Shown: positions 19,388 through 28,733 of the stretch, piece after piece
How positions within the stretch are numbered: the first letter of the stretch is position 1
Layout of the letters: each line of letters starts with the position of its first letter
Source of the DNA: Nitratireductor indicus C115
GTDB taxonomy: Bacteria; Pseudomonadota; Alphaproteobacteria; Rhizobiales; Rhizobiaceae
Direction: 5' to 3'
NCBI RefSeq assembly: GCF_000300515.1
Contig: NZ_AMSI01000013.1
Coordinates: forward strand, 94,841 to 158,840
Length of the DNA stretch: 64,000 bases
Translations under genes and position numbers: made by a program
Notes under the pieces: model-generated
What the model was told of the DNA's origin: nothing
Database searches by the model: none
The model's input: the letters and a program-made list of their open reading frames with translations, nothing else

Positions 19388-20369
19388 TGCTCTTCCTGGA
19401 AGCTTGTTGACGCACGCCAGCAGCTTTTTGCGATTGCGAGACAGACTTCACGATATAGTTGGGCCGGTTCTTTGCTTCGCTCAGTGCCGACCAGACATAT
19501 TCACCCACAAGCCCCGTAAGGGCCAGGTTCAACCCGCCAAGAACGAGCACGGCGACGATCAGGCTCGGATAACCAGGGACCGCGACCCCGGTGAAAAGGA
19601 CTTCAAGAAGGATCTTGATTCCATAGAGGAAGCCGAGCACGGCAACCGCCCCTCCGAACAGCGACACCATTCTGAGCGGCACCACCGAGAAGGAGGTGAA
19701 CCCTTCGAGCGAGAAGGCAATGAGCCGGCGCTTCGACCATTTGCTGGTGCCGCCCTGGCGTTCCGCAGGCTTGTAGAGAATGCGCTGCTGGCGAAAACCC
19801 GTCCAGGCGTAGAGACCCTTGTTGAAACGGCGCTGGTCGCGCAACTGGCGCATGGCTCCGGCGAAGCGGCGCGACATGATGCGGAAATCGCCGGCATTGG
19901 CCGGAATTTCGTAGCGCTGGCCCATATTGATGAGCCAGTAGAAGCCATTGGCCAGGTAGCGGCCGAGGGTCTGGGTTTCGGCGCGGTCAGCACGCACGGC
20001 ATAGACCATGTCGAGTTCCGGATCAGCGAGAATTCGCCCGATCATGTCGAGCGCCACCTCTGCCGTGTGCTGAAGATCGGCGTCCATCATCAGCACATAG
20101 TCGGCCTCCGAATGATCGAGGCCGGCAAGGATCGCTGCCTCCTTGCCGAAGTTGCGCGACAAGGTGACGAGGGTCCAGGTTCCTTGCAAATGCTCTTCAT
20201 AGAGCCTGCCGCCGTCATCGGTGCTGCCATCGTCGATCAGGACGAAACGCGTCTCCAGCCCGAAGCGCTGGCGCGCTTGTGTGGCAAGCCCGCTCGCAAG
20301 CGCACAAAATCCGATGGCGGATTCGCGCTCATTGAGAAACGGCACCAGAATATCGAGCTGCTTTGCCAC
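19380..20369 (-). CDS. GT2 glycosyltransferase, polyprenyl-phosphate sugar synthase (ArnC/GtrB-like)
   Basis: 329 residues from a GTG at 20369, with GAGGAG about 10 nt upstream; an earlier in-frame ATG lacks such a site. The catalytic GT-A domain is clear: LDILVPFLNERESA, VLIDDGSTDDGG, LMMDADLQHTAE and the acceptor loop RFNKGLYAWTGFRQ. Two C-terminal membrane helices (about 230-305) are as in ArnC, GtrB and DPM1-like enzymes, which load a nucleotide sugar onto undecaprenyl phosphate at the cytoplasmic face. It begins the operon with the deacetylase and GtrA. Confidence 0.88.
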   Translation of the reverse strand: MAKQLDILVPFLNERESAIGFCALASGLATQARQRFGLETRFVLIDDGSTDDGGRLYEEHLQGTWTLVTLSRNFGKEAAILAGLDHSEADYVLMMDADLQHTAEVALDMIGRILADPELDMVYAVRADRAETQTLGRYLANGFYWLINMGQRYEIPANAGDFRIMSRRFAGAMRQLRDQRRFNKGLYAWTGFRQQRILYKPAERQGGTSKWSKRRLIAFSLEGFTSFSVVPLRMVSLFGGAVAVLGFLYGIKILLEVLFTGVAVPGYPSLIVAVLVLGGLNLALTGLVGEYVWSALSEAKNRPNYIVKSVSQSQKAAGVRQQASRKSNG

Positions 20370-20508
20370 GCGCGCAGTTCTCCTCACAGTATTTTGCCGT
20401 CGGATGATTCCACCTGACTGCAAAATGCTCTAGCACGAATGCATTGAGAAACAGGCAAAATGGGCGACAATCCGTACGAACGCCCGATAAATACACGAAG
20501 GTCCGCCC

Positions 20509-21387
20509 ATGCACAGCAATCTGGCGCAAGCGATCGACGCCGCACAGGCCAATGAAACCGATGCGGAGGTTCCCGCTTTCCTGAAGGCGGCACCTTCCTC
20601 CGTCGAGTTCAACAAGCTGCGCAAGCGGCTCCTGCGCAATGTGCGTCAGGCCATCGAGGATTTCGCCATGGTGACGCCCGGCGAACGCTGGCTGGTCGCG
20701 CTGTCGGGAGGCAAGGATTCCTACGGGTTGCTTGCCGTTTTGATGGACCTGCAATGGCGTGGCCTGTTGCCGGTGGAATTGGTTGCCTGCAATCTCGACC
20801 AGGGCCAGCCTAATTTTCCAAAGCATATCCTGCCTGACTATCTGAAGGGCATCGGCGTCACGCACCGTATCGAGTATCAGGATACCTATTCGGTGGTGAC
20901 GGAGAAGCTGCCTGAAACGGCAACCTATTGCTCGCTGTGCTCACGGCTTCGGCGCGGCCATCTTTATCGCGTCGCGCGGGAAGAGGGATGTTCGGCGCTG
21001 GTTCTGGGACATCACCGCGAGGATATTCTGGAAACCTTCTTCATGAACCTTTTTCACGGCGGAAGGCTCGCGGCCATGCCGCCCAAGCTGTTGAACGACG
21101 AAGGCGACATGATGGTGTTGCGTCCGCTCAGCTATTGCGCGGAGGTGGACCTCGCGAAATTCGCGGACCAGATGCGGTTTCCCATCATCCCCTGTGATCT
21201 GTGCGGCAGCCAGGACGGGCTTCAGCGCAACGCCATGAAGGCGATGCTTGCCGATATCGAAACACGCATGCCCGGTCGCAAGGACACGATGATCCGGGCG
21301 CTGACCCATGTGCGCCCGTCTCATCTTTTGGACCGTAATCTCTTCGATTTTTCGGGCCTTGAAGCCTTGCGCGATCAGGCTGAGTAG
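20509..21387 (+). CDS. ttcA: tRNA 2-thiocytidine(32) biosynthesis protein TtcA
   Basis: 292 residues. An ATP-dependent PP-loop enzyme that thiolates cytidine 32 in certain tRNAs, using an oxygen-sensitive iron-sulfur cluster. The PP-loop SGGKDS is at 66-71; the CxxC of [12 protein letters not shown] is at 141 and 144, and a third cysteine pair follows in [14 protein letters not shown], matching the family's cluster ligands. The [10 protein letters not shown] and [20 protein letters not shown] blocks also fit. It is divergent from the GT2 operon. Confidence 0.95.
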   Translation: MHSNLAQAIDAAQANETDAEVPAFLKAAPSSVEFNKLRKRLLRNVRQAIEDFAMVTPGERWLVALSGGKDSYGLLAVLMDLQWRGLLPVELVACNLDQGQPNFPKHILPDYLKGIGVTHRIEYQDTYSVVTEKLPETATYCSLCSRLRRGHLYRVAREEGCSALVLGHHREDILETFFMNLFHGGRLAAMPPKLLNDEGDMMVLRPLSYCAEVDLAKFADQMRFPIIPCDLCGSQDGLQRNAMKAMLADIETRMPGRKDTMIRALTHVRPSHLLDRNLFDFSGLEALRDQAE

Positions 21388-21429
21388 CCTGACGCCCGCA
21401 AAAAATGCGGAAGAATTGAAGATGCGCAT

Positions 21430-21459
21430 CCATCGTGCGCCCGGGAAGGCGCACGGTGG
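21430..21459. terminator. strong hairpin between convergent ttcA and MFS genes
   Basis: CCATCGTGCGCC (21430-21441) pairs with GGCGCACGGTGG (21448-21459) over 12 positions (one G-U) around a 6-nt loop; GCATC/GATGC flanks extend it with a bulge. Neither strand has a T-run, so rho-independent function is uncertain. Confidence 0.45.
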
Positions 21460-21467
21460 AAAGATGC

Positions 21468-22715
21468 TCAGGCTGCCGGATTGATCGGGTGGAAGAGGCG
21501 GCCCTTTTCGCCGATCAGCACCAGAATGAGAGCCGCGAGGCCGGTCAGGAAATAACCGGCTGCAAGCGGCATGGTGCTGCCGTCGAACGCCTGTCCGACG
21601 AAGGCGCCCAGCAGCCCACCGCCAAGCGTGGTGATGAAGCCCTGCGTGGCCGCCGCCGTTCCCGCCACATGACCGAGAGGCTCCATGGCGATGGAGTTGA
21701 AATTCGGTCCGATCCAGCCGAACTGGAACATGGTCAGCGAGAACAGGGCAAAGAAGAGCGGAAAGGGCAGGTGGTCGAAATAGGCGAAACCGAGCCAGAC
21801 CAGGCTTGAGAGCGTGAAGCCCACTACCGCGCCATGCGACAAGCGCCGCATGCCGAGCCGCCCGACGAGCCGCGAATTGGTAAAGGACGACAGCGCCATC
21901 AGACCTGCACCGATGGCAAACAGGATCGGAAACCAGTCCGCCAGATCGTAGGTGTCGCTGTAGATCTGCTGTGCCGAGCTGATGAAGCCGAAGAGCGATC
22001 CGAAGATGAAGGTCGTCGCCAACGTATAGCAAAGCGAAATCCGGTTGGTCAGCACAAAGCCGAACCCCTGCGTGATTGATTTCAAGGTAAGCGGACGACG
22101 GTTTTCCTCGTGCAGCGTCTCGGGAAGCCGCAACAGTGCCCACAGGCCGAACACCAGGGCCAGAGCGGCGATCGCGAGAAAAATCTCATGCCATTCGCCG
22201 AAGATCAGGATCAACTGGCCAAGTGTCGGCGCGATGACTGGAATGACCATGAACACCATCATGACCATAGAGAAGACCTCGGCCATCTGACGGCCGCCAA
22301 ACGTATCGCGGATGGCGGAGACCGAGACCACGCGGGTGGTGGCTGCACCGATGCCCTGCAGCAGACGTGCAACAAGCATGAGAGTGAAGCTCTCGGTAAA
22401 AGCGGCAGCAACTCCGGCGATGATGTAAAGCGTGATACCGAAGAACAGGGGCGGGCGTCTTCCGAAGCGGTCGGAAATCGGGCCGAAGACCAACTGACCG
22501 GCCCCCAGGCCGACAATATAAGCGGTGACGATATACTGGCGCGAATTCTCGTCCTCGACCCCAAGGGCCGAGCCGATCTGCTGAAGTGCGGGCAGCATGA
22601 TGTCGATGGCCAGCGCGTTGAGCGCCATCAATGCGGCAGCCAGCGCGATGAATTCTGCCTTGCCGATGGTCTTGCTGGGCTGTGCCTGCGGTTCCGTCGC
22701 TAATCGCTGCTCCAT
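21468..22715 (-). CDS. Bcr/CflA-type MFS drug efflux transporter
   Basis: 415 residues from the ATG at 22715, with GGAGAGAG just upstream. Twelve membrane helices; LALNALAIDIMLPALQQIG in helix 1 (Bcr/CflA signature with the aspartate), GPISDRFGRRPPLFFG in the first cytoplasmic loop (MFS motif A) and GIGAATTRVVSVSAIRD in helix 5 (drug:H+ antiporter motif C region). Likely exports drugs such as bicyclomycin or chloramphenicol by proton exchange; the real substrate cannot be told. Confidence 0.88.
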   Translation of the reverse strand: MEQRLATEPQAQPSKTIGKAEFIALAAALMALNALAIDIMLPALQQIGSALGVEDENSRQYIVTAYIVGLGAGQLVFGPISDRFGRRPPLFFGITLYIIAGVAAAFTESFTLMLVARLLQGIGAATTRVVSVSAIRDTFGGRQMAEVFSMVMMVFMVIPVIAPTLGQLILIFGEWHEIFLAIAALALVFGLWALLRLPETLHEENRRPLTLKSITQGFGFVLTNRISLCYTLATTFIFGSLFGFISSAQQIYSDTYDLADWFPILFAIGAGLMALSSFTNSRLVGRLGMRRLSHGAVVGFTLSSLVWLGFAYFDHLPFPLFFALFSLTMFQFGWIGPNFNSIAMEPLGHVAGTAAATQGFITTLGGGLLGAFVGQAFDGSTMPLAAGYFLTGLAALILVLIGEKGRLFHPINPAA

Positions 22716-23066
22716 CACTCTCTCTCCGTCAAAATCGATCAAATGCGATATGCGCACGCGTTGCCAAACACACCGGAACGTTGGCGCAGGCTACCATCAC
22801 AAGGCAGCAGTCAAATAATCCATCCAAACCGTTTCTCTTCCTTCGAGGTGGACGCGAAGCGGTCTATCTCATTGTTTTATATGCAATTCTGCATGGTCTG
22901 CGCAGGCTGCAAGATACTATATGCGAGCGGAAGCCAAGCCTCACGCTGGTTTCTCGCCGAATGCAAGGAAAAGCCATATCCGACGCGAAAAAATGCGCTG
23001 ACGGCTGCCAGCGCATTGCATTCGGGGAGGGCGCCCGGCCTTCCGGGCGCTATCCGTTTGAAAAGG
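22716..23066. other. intergenic stretch between the MFS gene and grxD
   Basis: About 350 bases with no gene I can support. It holds the upstream region of the MFS gene, the grxD terminator at 22988-23017 and a second GC-rich hairpin (GCGCCCGG with CCGGGCGC, 23031-23050) closer to the grxD stop. Confidence 0.6.
22988..23017 (-). terminator. grxD terminator
   Basis: On the minus strand, AATGCGCTG pairs with CAGCGCATT (22992-23000 with 23009-23017) around an 8-nt loop, and the stem runs into TTTTTT. It lies 50 nt beyond the grxD stop. Confidence 0.85.
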
Positions 23067-23402
23067 TCAGGCGGCGCCTTTGGCGGCCACACCCTTCTCG
23101 TTGAGGAAACTCTGCAACTCGCCCGCCTGAAACATCTCGCGGATGATGTCGCAACCGCCGACGAATTCCCCCTTCACATAAAGCTGGGGGATGGTCGGCC
23201 AGCTGGAATATTCCTTGATGCCCTGACGCAACTCGTCGGACGTAAGAACGTTGATGCCCTTGTAGTCGACGTTCAGATAGTCGAGAATCTGCACCACTTG
23301 GCCAGAAAAGCCGCACTGGGGAAAGCCCGGCGTGCCCTTCATGAAGAGCACCACGTCGTTGCTTTTGACCTCGTTGTCGATGAATTCGTTGATACCGCTC
23401 AT
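23067..23402 (-). CDS. grxD: monothiol glutaredoxin, Grx4/GrxD type
   Basis: 111 residues from the ATG at 23402 (MSGINEFIDNEVKSNDVVLF). A CGFS-type glutaredoxin: the single active cysteine is C30 in GTPGFPQCGFSGQ, with TIPQLYVKGEFVGGCDII for glutathione binding. These bind a glutathione-ligated 2Fe-2S cluster, often as a heterodimer with BolA, and pass it to target proteins or report iron status. The bolA gene lies 160 nt upstream on the same strand. Confidence 0.96.
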   Translation of the reverse strand: MSGINEFIDNEVKSNDVVLFMKGTPGFPQCGFSGQVVQILDYLNVDYKGINVLTSDELRQGIKEYSSWPTIPQLYVKGEFVGGCDIIREMFQAGELQSFLNEKGVAAKGAA

Positions 23403-23561
23403 CGCAAATCCTTTCATGACCGGGGTCAAGACCCGGCTATAGAATACAATCGTTATCTATTGCACCATGGGACGGCACGCAACGCCATGCGTCAAAAACT
23501 TTCGCCGGCTGGTACATTGGCAATCTTGTGGCGCCGTCTGGCCAGATGAAACGCCGCCTTC

Positions 23562-23795
23562 TCAGTCCGGAGCGCTTGTCTGAAGTGCGAGCGCATGCAG
23601 TGCGCCACCCATATTCCCCTTCAACGCATTATAGACCATCTGATGCTGCTGCACCCGCGACTTTCCGCGAAAGCTTTCCGCCACCACTTCGGCCGCGTAG
23701 TGGTCTCCGTCGCCTGCGAGATCGCGAATGGTTACCTTCGCGTCGGGGATTCCGTCCTTGATCAGTCGCTCGATGTCAGCCGCATTCATAGCCAT
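23562..23795 (-). CDS. BolA family protein
   Basis: 77 residues from the ATG at 23795 (a second ATG at 23789 is possible). The KH-like BolA fold is shown by AADIERLIKDGIPDAKVTIRDLAGDGDHYAAEVVAESFRGKSRVQQHQMVY, with the conserved histidine in VQQHQ. BolA proteins partner CGFS glutaredoxins around a 2Fe-2S cluster, and grxD is the next gene. Upstream is purL, an order common in alphaproteobacteria. Confidence 0.92.
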   Translation of the reverse strand: MAMNAADIERLIKDGIPDAKVTIRDLAGDGDHYAAEVVAESFRGKSRVQQHQMVYNALKGNMGGALHALALQTSAPD

Positions 23796-23978
23796 GGGGC
23801 AGGATGTCTCCAGATTCAGTCCACCCCCGAGATATGGCGGCTTCGGCACTGGAGGTCAATCGGTGGGCGTGTGCAACGCTTGTCGCAGGGTGCACAGCAA
23901 GCGTTGGCTGACGAGGAGGTAAACGGACGGAATAAACTTTGCGCCGGGTCGTTTGCCTAATCCGGGGAATGATTGCGC

Positions 23979-26174
23979 CTAATCCATGAAGGCGGGGAAC
24001 CAGTGTTCGTGTGCGTCCTTAAGTGCAGTAACGGGAACGGCGCGGGCTGAACCGAGCTTCAGAGTGTCTCCGCCGGTTCGGCCAAGAACGACTACCGACA
24101 CGCCTGCTTCAGCGGCGCGTTGCAGGATGGCGGCCGAATCGGCGGTGGTCACGATGTAGCGGCCCTGATCCTCGCCGAAGAAGGCGGGTACGGCATCCGC
24201 TGGCGCATCAATTGCCGCTCCAATGCCCGAAGCGATCGCCATTTCGGCCAGCGCAACCGCCAGACCGCCATCCGAGCAGTCGTGGGAGGCCGTGGTCAGG
24301 CCGGCACGAATTAGGCCGCGCACGAAATCGCCCGTTTTCTTCTCGTGAGCGAGGTCGACCGGAGGCGTCGGCCCGTCGGTACGGCCATGCAGGTCCCGCA
24401 GATACACGCTTTGGCCGAGATGTGTGCCCCAGTTCTTCGGAGCGCCGATCAGGACGATGCTTTCGCCTCCCGCCGCGAAGGCGATGCGGGCTGACTGCCG
24501 CCAGTCGGGGATGAGACCGACGCCAGCGATGGTCGGCGTCGGCGGAATGGCCTGGCCGAGCGTCTCATTGTAGAGCGACACATTGCCCGAGACGATGGGA
24601 AAGCCGAGCGCCGAACAGGCTTCGCCGATGCCTTTGATCGCCATGACGAGCTGTCCCATGATTTCGGGCTTCTCGGGATTGCCGAAATTGAGGTTGTCAG
24701 TGGCCGCCAGAGGCTCTGCGCCGGTTGCGGTGATGTTGCGCCAGCATTCGGCAACCGCCTGCTTGCCGCCCTCATAGGGGTCGGCCTCGCAATAGCGAGG
24801 CGTCACGTCGGAAGAGAAGGCGAGCGCCTTCTCTTCGTGTCCTTCAACGCGCACGACGCCTGCATCGCCGCCTGGAATCTGCAGCGAATTGCCCTGGATC
24901 AGCGTGTCGTACTGCTCCCACACCCAGCGGCGTGAGGAAAGATCGGCCGTATCGAGCAGTTTCAGAAGACCGTCGGCCACGTCCATCTGCGGGACGGGTG
25001 CACTGAGTGCTGCGGCAGGCTTGGGTTCGACCCACGGCCGGTCATATTCCGGCGCCTCGTCGCCCAGATCCTTGATCGGAAGATTGGCGACTTCCTCACC
25101 CTGGTGCAGGATGCGGAAACGCAGATCGTCGGTCGTCTTGCCGACGATGGCGAAATCCAGCCCCCATTTGTGGAAGATGGCCTCCGCCTCGGCGTGCTTC
25201 TCCGGGCGCAGCACCATCAGCATGCGCTCCTGGCTTTCAGAAAGCATCATCTCATAGGCGCTCATGCGCTCTTCGCGCACGGGCACCTTGTCGAGATCCA
25301 GTTCGATGCCGAGATCGCCCTTGGCGCCCATTTCGACAGCCGAGCAGGTCAGACCGGCCGCGCCCATGTCCTGAATGGCAATGACTGCGCCCGTCGCCAT
25401 GAGTTCGAGGCAAGCTTCAAGCAGGCACTTCTCGGTAAAGGGATCGCCCACCTGCACGGTCGGGCGTTTCTCCTCAATGCCTTCGTCGAATTCGGCAGAG
25501 GCCATGGTCGCACCGCCCACGCCGTCGCGGCCCGTCTTGGCGCCCAGATAGACGACGGGCAGGCCGACGCCCTCGGCCTTCGAATAAAAGATGGCGTTGG
25601 TTTCAGCGATACCGGCGGCAAAGGCGTTGACCAGGATGTTGCCGTTGTAGCGGGCGTCGAAATTCACTTCCCCGCCCACGGTCGGAACGCCGAAGGAGTT
25701 GCCATATCCTCCGACGCCGGAAACGACGCCGGCCACCAGATGCTTCGTCTTGGGATGGTCGGGCGCGCCGAAGCGCAGTGCGTTCATGGCCGCGACAGGA
25801 CGGGCTCCCATGGTAAAGACGTCGCGCAGAATGCCGCCGACGCCGGTGGCCGCTCCCTGATAGGGCTCGATATAGGACGGATGGTTGTGACTCTCCATCT
25901 TGAAGACCACGCACTGACCGTCGCCGATATCGACCACGCCCGCATTCTCACCCGGCCCCTGGATTACCTGCGGCCCCTTCGTGGGAAGGGTGCGCAGCCA
26001 TTTCTTGGAACTCTTGTAGGAGCAGTGCTCGTTCCACATGGCCGAGAATATGCCGAGCTCGGTAAAGGTCGGCTCGCGCTCGATCAGGTCGAGGATACGC
26101 TGATATTCGTCGGGCTTCAGGCCGTGTGCGGCAATGAGCTCGTCGGTGATGCGGATATCATTGGGAATGGTCAT
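23979..26174 (-). CDS. purL: phosphoribosylformylglycinamidine synthase, large subunit PurL
   Basis: About 731 residues from the ATG at 26174 ([20 protein letters not shown]). The small PurL type, which works with PurS and PurQ to turn FGAR, glutamine and ATP into FGAM in purine synthesis. Visible blocks: [42 protein letters not shown] (with the catalytic histidine), [22 protein letters not shown] and [14 protein letters not shown] near the end. Its partners purS and purQ lie about 3 kb upstream, separated by four unrelated genes. Confidence 0.97.
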   Translation of the reverse strand: MTIPNDIRITDELIAAHGLKPDEYQRILDLIEREPTFTELGIFSAMWNEHCSYKSSKKWLRTLPTKGPQVIQGPGENAGVVDIGDGQCVVFKMESHNHPSYIEPYQGAATGVGGILRDVFTMGARPVAAMNALRFGAPDHPKTKHLVAGVVSGVGGYGNSFGVPTVGGEVNFDARYNGNILVNAFAAGIAETNAIFYSKAEGVGLPVVYLGAKTGRDGVGGATMASAEFDEGIEEKRPTVQVGDPFTEKCLLEACLELMATGAVIAIQDMGAAGLTCSAVEMGAKGDLGIELDLDKVPVREERMSAYEMMLSESQERMLMVLRPEKHAEAEAIFHKWGLDFAIVGKTTDDLRFRILHQGEEVANLPIKDLGDEAPEYDRPWVEPKPAAALSAPVPQMDVADGLLKLLDTADLSSRRWVWEQYDTLIQGNSLQIPGGDAGVVRVEGHEEKALAFSSDVTPRYCEADPYEGGKQAVAECWRNITATGAEPLAATDNLNFGNPEKPEIMGQLVMAIKGIGEACSALGFPIVSGNVSLYNETLGQAIPPTPTIAGVGLIPDWRQSARIAFAAGGESIVLIGAPKNWGTHLGQSVYLRDLHGRTDGPTPPVDLAHEKKTGDFVRGLIRAGLTTASHDCSDGGLAVALAEMAIASGIGAAIDAPADAVPAFFGEDQGRYIVTTADSAAILQRAAEAGVSVVVLGRTGGDTLKLGSARAVPVTALKDAHEHWFPAFMD

Positions 26175-26270
26175 GTGGTCGACGGTCCCTTGAGAGGGTT
26201 CCATTGGGGGGATTCCCCGGTTGCGTTACAGCATCCGGGCGCGGGAATCCACTTCCCAATGAGGCTTTTG

Positions 26271-27686
26271 TCAGCTGTAGTTGTCGAAGCCACAGATTGG
26301 ATTGTCGAGAAGCCCCTTCAATGTGGAAAACGCTTCGGCAACCCTGGCCCGCGCGTTGGGTACCGTGAAGGCGACACGCACCCGATGCAGGGCAGGACCG
26401 GATCGCTCGACCTTGAATTCGTCCTCGTCGTCGATCAGAACGCCTTCTTCGGCAGCCGCGTTCTTGAAAGTGCTGGCAAGCCACGGATCGGGCAGTTTCA
26501 ACCAAAGAAACGGCGTGTCGGGCCGGGAAATGAACTCCTGGCCGGCAAATGCAGCTCTCGCAAGCGCTTCGCGTGCCCGTATCTCTTCCGCGACCCTGCG
26601 ATGAATGGCGGCACCTTCGCCGGAGATCACCAGCCGGGCGGCCAGTTCTCCAAGCAGAAAGGGCATGCCACCCGTGATCATCTTGTGTGCGATCAGCACC
26701 CGCGAGGCATAATGCGGCGGGCAGGCAATCCAGCCGCCACGTACACCCGCTGCAACCGACTTCGACAGGCTGCCGATCAGGAAGGTGCGCTCGGGCGCAA
26801 GCGCTGCGACAAGCACCGGTGTTTCGCCAAGAAGAGCGCCGTAGATATTATCCTCGATCAGCCAGACATTGTGCCGCCGTGCGATCTCGACAATAGCGCG
26901 CCGCCGCTCCTCGGGCATGATCGCCAATGTGGGATTGTGCAGGGAGGGGACAAGAAAGGCGAGTTTGGGATGCTGCTGGGCGCAGACCCGTTCGAAATCC
27001 TCAGGCACCATGCCGAACGCGTCTATGGCCACGGCGACAGAACGCCGCCCGATCACAGTCGCGCTGCGGGCTACGTGGGAATAGGTCAGCGCCTCATAGG
27101 CGACGCGATCACCGGGAAGCGTCATTGCGGCAATGACTGCGAGAATACCGGCGTGGCCGCCGAGCGTGGGAACGATGTTTTCGGGCTCGGGACGCCAGCC
27201 GGACTGCGCAAGCCAGTCGCAACCGGCTTGAAACCAGCTTGGCGGCAAGGTCCGCGTATAGCTTGCGATCTCGGTGGGATGTTCATCGAGGATCCTGGCA
27301 GTGAGGTTCCTGATGGCTTCCGCCTGGCCGATATCGGGAGCAGCCGTTGAATCCATACGTTGCTTGCCGGGCTCTATGATCATGCTGCGCGTGCCGGCGA
27401 AGGGTTGCCCCTCGCTTGGGGGCAGGGGATGTTCATTTTGCTCGCGCGGCAAAACATAGGTGCCGCGACCGACCTCGCCGCTGACCAGACCGCGTTCGCG
27501 CACCAGTGCATAGGCTCGGCTCACTGTGCCGATCGTTACGCCAATGTCATAGGCAAGGTTGCGTTGCGGCGGCAGCTTCGCCCCGCCTGCCAGCACGCCT
27601 GCTTCGATATCGTGTTCGATCTGGTCGGCAAGGCGCGCATAAAGCGGTCCCGATCCGGCAGAGAGGTTGGGCAGCCAATTTGTCAT
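26271..27686 (-). CDS. MocR/PdxR-type transcription regulator (GntR HTH plus aminotransferase-like domain)
   Basis: 471 residues. The N-terminal winged helix-turn-helix is GntR-type (GAKLPPQRNLAYDIGVTIGTVSRAYALVRERGLVSGEVGRGTYVL, about 35-80). A fold-type I aminotransferase-like domain fills the rest, with the pyridoxal phosphate lysine K309 in FLIGSLSKSVAAGVRGGW and LIEDNIYG for the cofactor aspartate. Such regulators use PLP adducts as effectors and usually control a divergent neighbour, here the DUF1127 gene. The regulated pathway is not evident. Confidence 0.9.
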   Translation of the reverse strand: MTNWLPNLSAGSGPLYARLADQIEHDIEAGVLAGGAKLPPQRNLAYDIGVTIGTVSRAYALVRERGLVSGEVGRGTYVLPREQNEHPLPPSEGQPFAGTRSMIIEPGKQRMDSTAAPDIGQAEAIRNLTARILDEHPTEIASYTRTLPPSWFQAGCDWLAQSGWRPEPENIVPTLGGHAGILAVIAAMTLPGDRVAYEALTYSHVARSATVIGRRSVAVAIDAFGMVPEDFERVCAQQHPKLAFLVPSLHNPTLAIMPEERRRAIVEIARRHNVWLIEDNIYGALLGETPVLVAALAPERTFLIGSLSKSVAAGVRGGWIACPPHYASRVLIAHKMITGGMPFLLGELAARLVISGEGAAIHRRVAEEIRAREALARAAFAGQEFISRPDTPFLWLKLPDPWLASTFKNAAAEEGVLIDDEDEFKVERSGPALHRVRVAFTVPNARARVAEAFSTLKGLLDNPICGFDNYS

Positions 27687-27702
27687 GGTGACAATTCTCT
27701 AT

Positions 27703-27789
27703 ATTGTATCTTTTATTGAGTCAATTCATTGGTGCAATCGTTCCAATCGGAAAAATTGCGAGCAGATCAATGGGTACAAATGATACAAT
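27703..27789. promoter_or_regulatory. inverted repeat in the MocR/DUF1127 intergenic region
   Basis: ATTGTATC (27703-27710) and its exact reverse complement GATACAAT (27782-27789) frame the intergenic region, with a smaller ATTG-GTG-CAAT palindrome at 27728-27738 between. MocR regulators bind paired half-sites near their own promoter, so this is a candidate operator. The second arm falls inside the DUF1127 coding start. Confidence 0.4.
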
Positions 27790-28000
27790 CAAGGCCTTGA
27801 GCAGCCCCGCTGCTCGGCATGGCGCCATATTGAGGACCATCTGGCAGGGCGTTGAAGCACTGGTGTCGCGCGTGAGTGCGATAATGATCAAGCGCCGCAG
27901 CCGATTGCACCTTCTGGATCTGACCGAGGAGCAGCTGCGCGATATCGGTGTGAATCGTCGCGAGGCGCGCCTTGAAGGGCACAGGCCTTTTTGGGATTGA
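27770..28000 (+). CDS. DUF1127 small protein
   Basis: 76 residues from the ATG at 27770. The C-terminal half carries the DUF1127 (YjiS-like) signature RSRLHLLDLTEEQLRDIGVNRREA, with an arginine-rich start typical of the group; the N-terminal 40 residues form a less conserved helical extension. In some alphaproteobacteria related small arginine-rich proteins bind RNA or affect phosphate and carbon physiology; the role here is unknown. It is divergent from the MocR gene, which may control it. Confidence 0.82.
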   Translation: MGTNDTIKALSSPAARHGAILRTIWQGVEALVSRVSAIMIKRRSRLHLLDLTEEQLRDIGVNRREARLEGHRPFWD

Positions 28001-28011
28001 GCTTGTAAGCG

Positions 28012-28644
28012 CTATGTCCTTTGGCGCGCGGTGCGGCGGCGCGCGGCCATACGGTCGGCGGCAAGAGCCAGAATGCCGATCATTGTAAAGAGAATGGCGA
28101 TCCCGAAAATCGTCACGAACACGCTGGTCCATCCGGAAATGGTGGCATCCAGGAAGGGATAGGGCACCTCGCCGGCAATCGGCGCGCGTACCAGCACATA
28201 AGCGGCATAGGCGATCGGATAGAGAAGCCACACCGCCACGTGGCGGAGCGAAAGGCTTCCGTCTCTGCCGGCCAGCAACCACCAGAGAACGAAGATCGCT
28301 GGCGTCGCATAGTGCAGGAGCACATCGCACAGCAGGAACAGCCCCTGCGGTTCCCAGATCGACGACAGAAGCGCCCAATAGACGAGCGCCACCACGCTGA
28401 TGGCGACCGCGACACCACCGTGCATTGCCGGATGGGCGAAAGCGGCTGGCCAGCCCGTGAGAGCGGCCGCATGCGCCAGAACGGCTCCGAGATTCGTAAG
28501 GATCGTAAAGAAAGAGAAGTAGAAGATGATGGAGGCAATCAGGCTACGCCCGGCTTCCATCGAGGCAGGAATTGTGAGCCCGAACTGCAGTGCCAGGGCG
28601 ACGATGCCGACAATCAGACCTATTGTGTTGAGAACCCTTGCCAC
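28012..28644 (-). CDS. Pr6Pr family integral membrane protein
   Basis: 210 residues from a GTG at 28644, chosen because AAGGAG lies 7 nt upstream; a longer in-frame TTG start has no such site. Six hydrophobic helices, with FYFSFFTILTNLGAVLAH, the conserved LLCDVLLHYATPAIFVLWWLL block and a VPYPFLDATISGW segment, as in the Pr6Pr (FAR-17a/AIG1-like) family. Function is unknown; eukaryotic relatives hydrolyse fatty acid esters of hydroxy fatty acids, using Thr and His residues. The LLHYATPAI histidine is present. Confidence 0.75.
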   Translation of the reverse strand: MARVLNTIGLIVGIVALALQFGLTIPASMEAGRSLIASIIFYFSFFTILTNLGAVLAHAAALTGWPAAFAHPAMHGGVAVAISVVALVYWALLSSIWEPQGLFLLCDVLLHYATPAIFVLWWLLAGRDGSLSLRHVAVWLLYPIAYAAYVLVRAPIAGEVPYPFLDATISGWTSVFVTIFGIAILFTMIGILALAADRMAARRRTARQRT

Positions 28645-28733
28645 GCCAGTCTCCTTGCTGGTCAACAGCTTGTTTCATGTAAGGCGCAACACGGCAAGAT
28701 CAGGCGCACGACATCAAGCAGGCCGCACAGGCT

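Noticed and set aside
25104-27350. Long open frame on the plus strand over purL and the MocR gene
   Set aside because: Mirror frame of two clearly conserved genes; the translated product has no recognisable domain.
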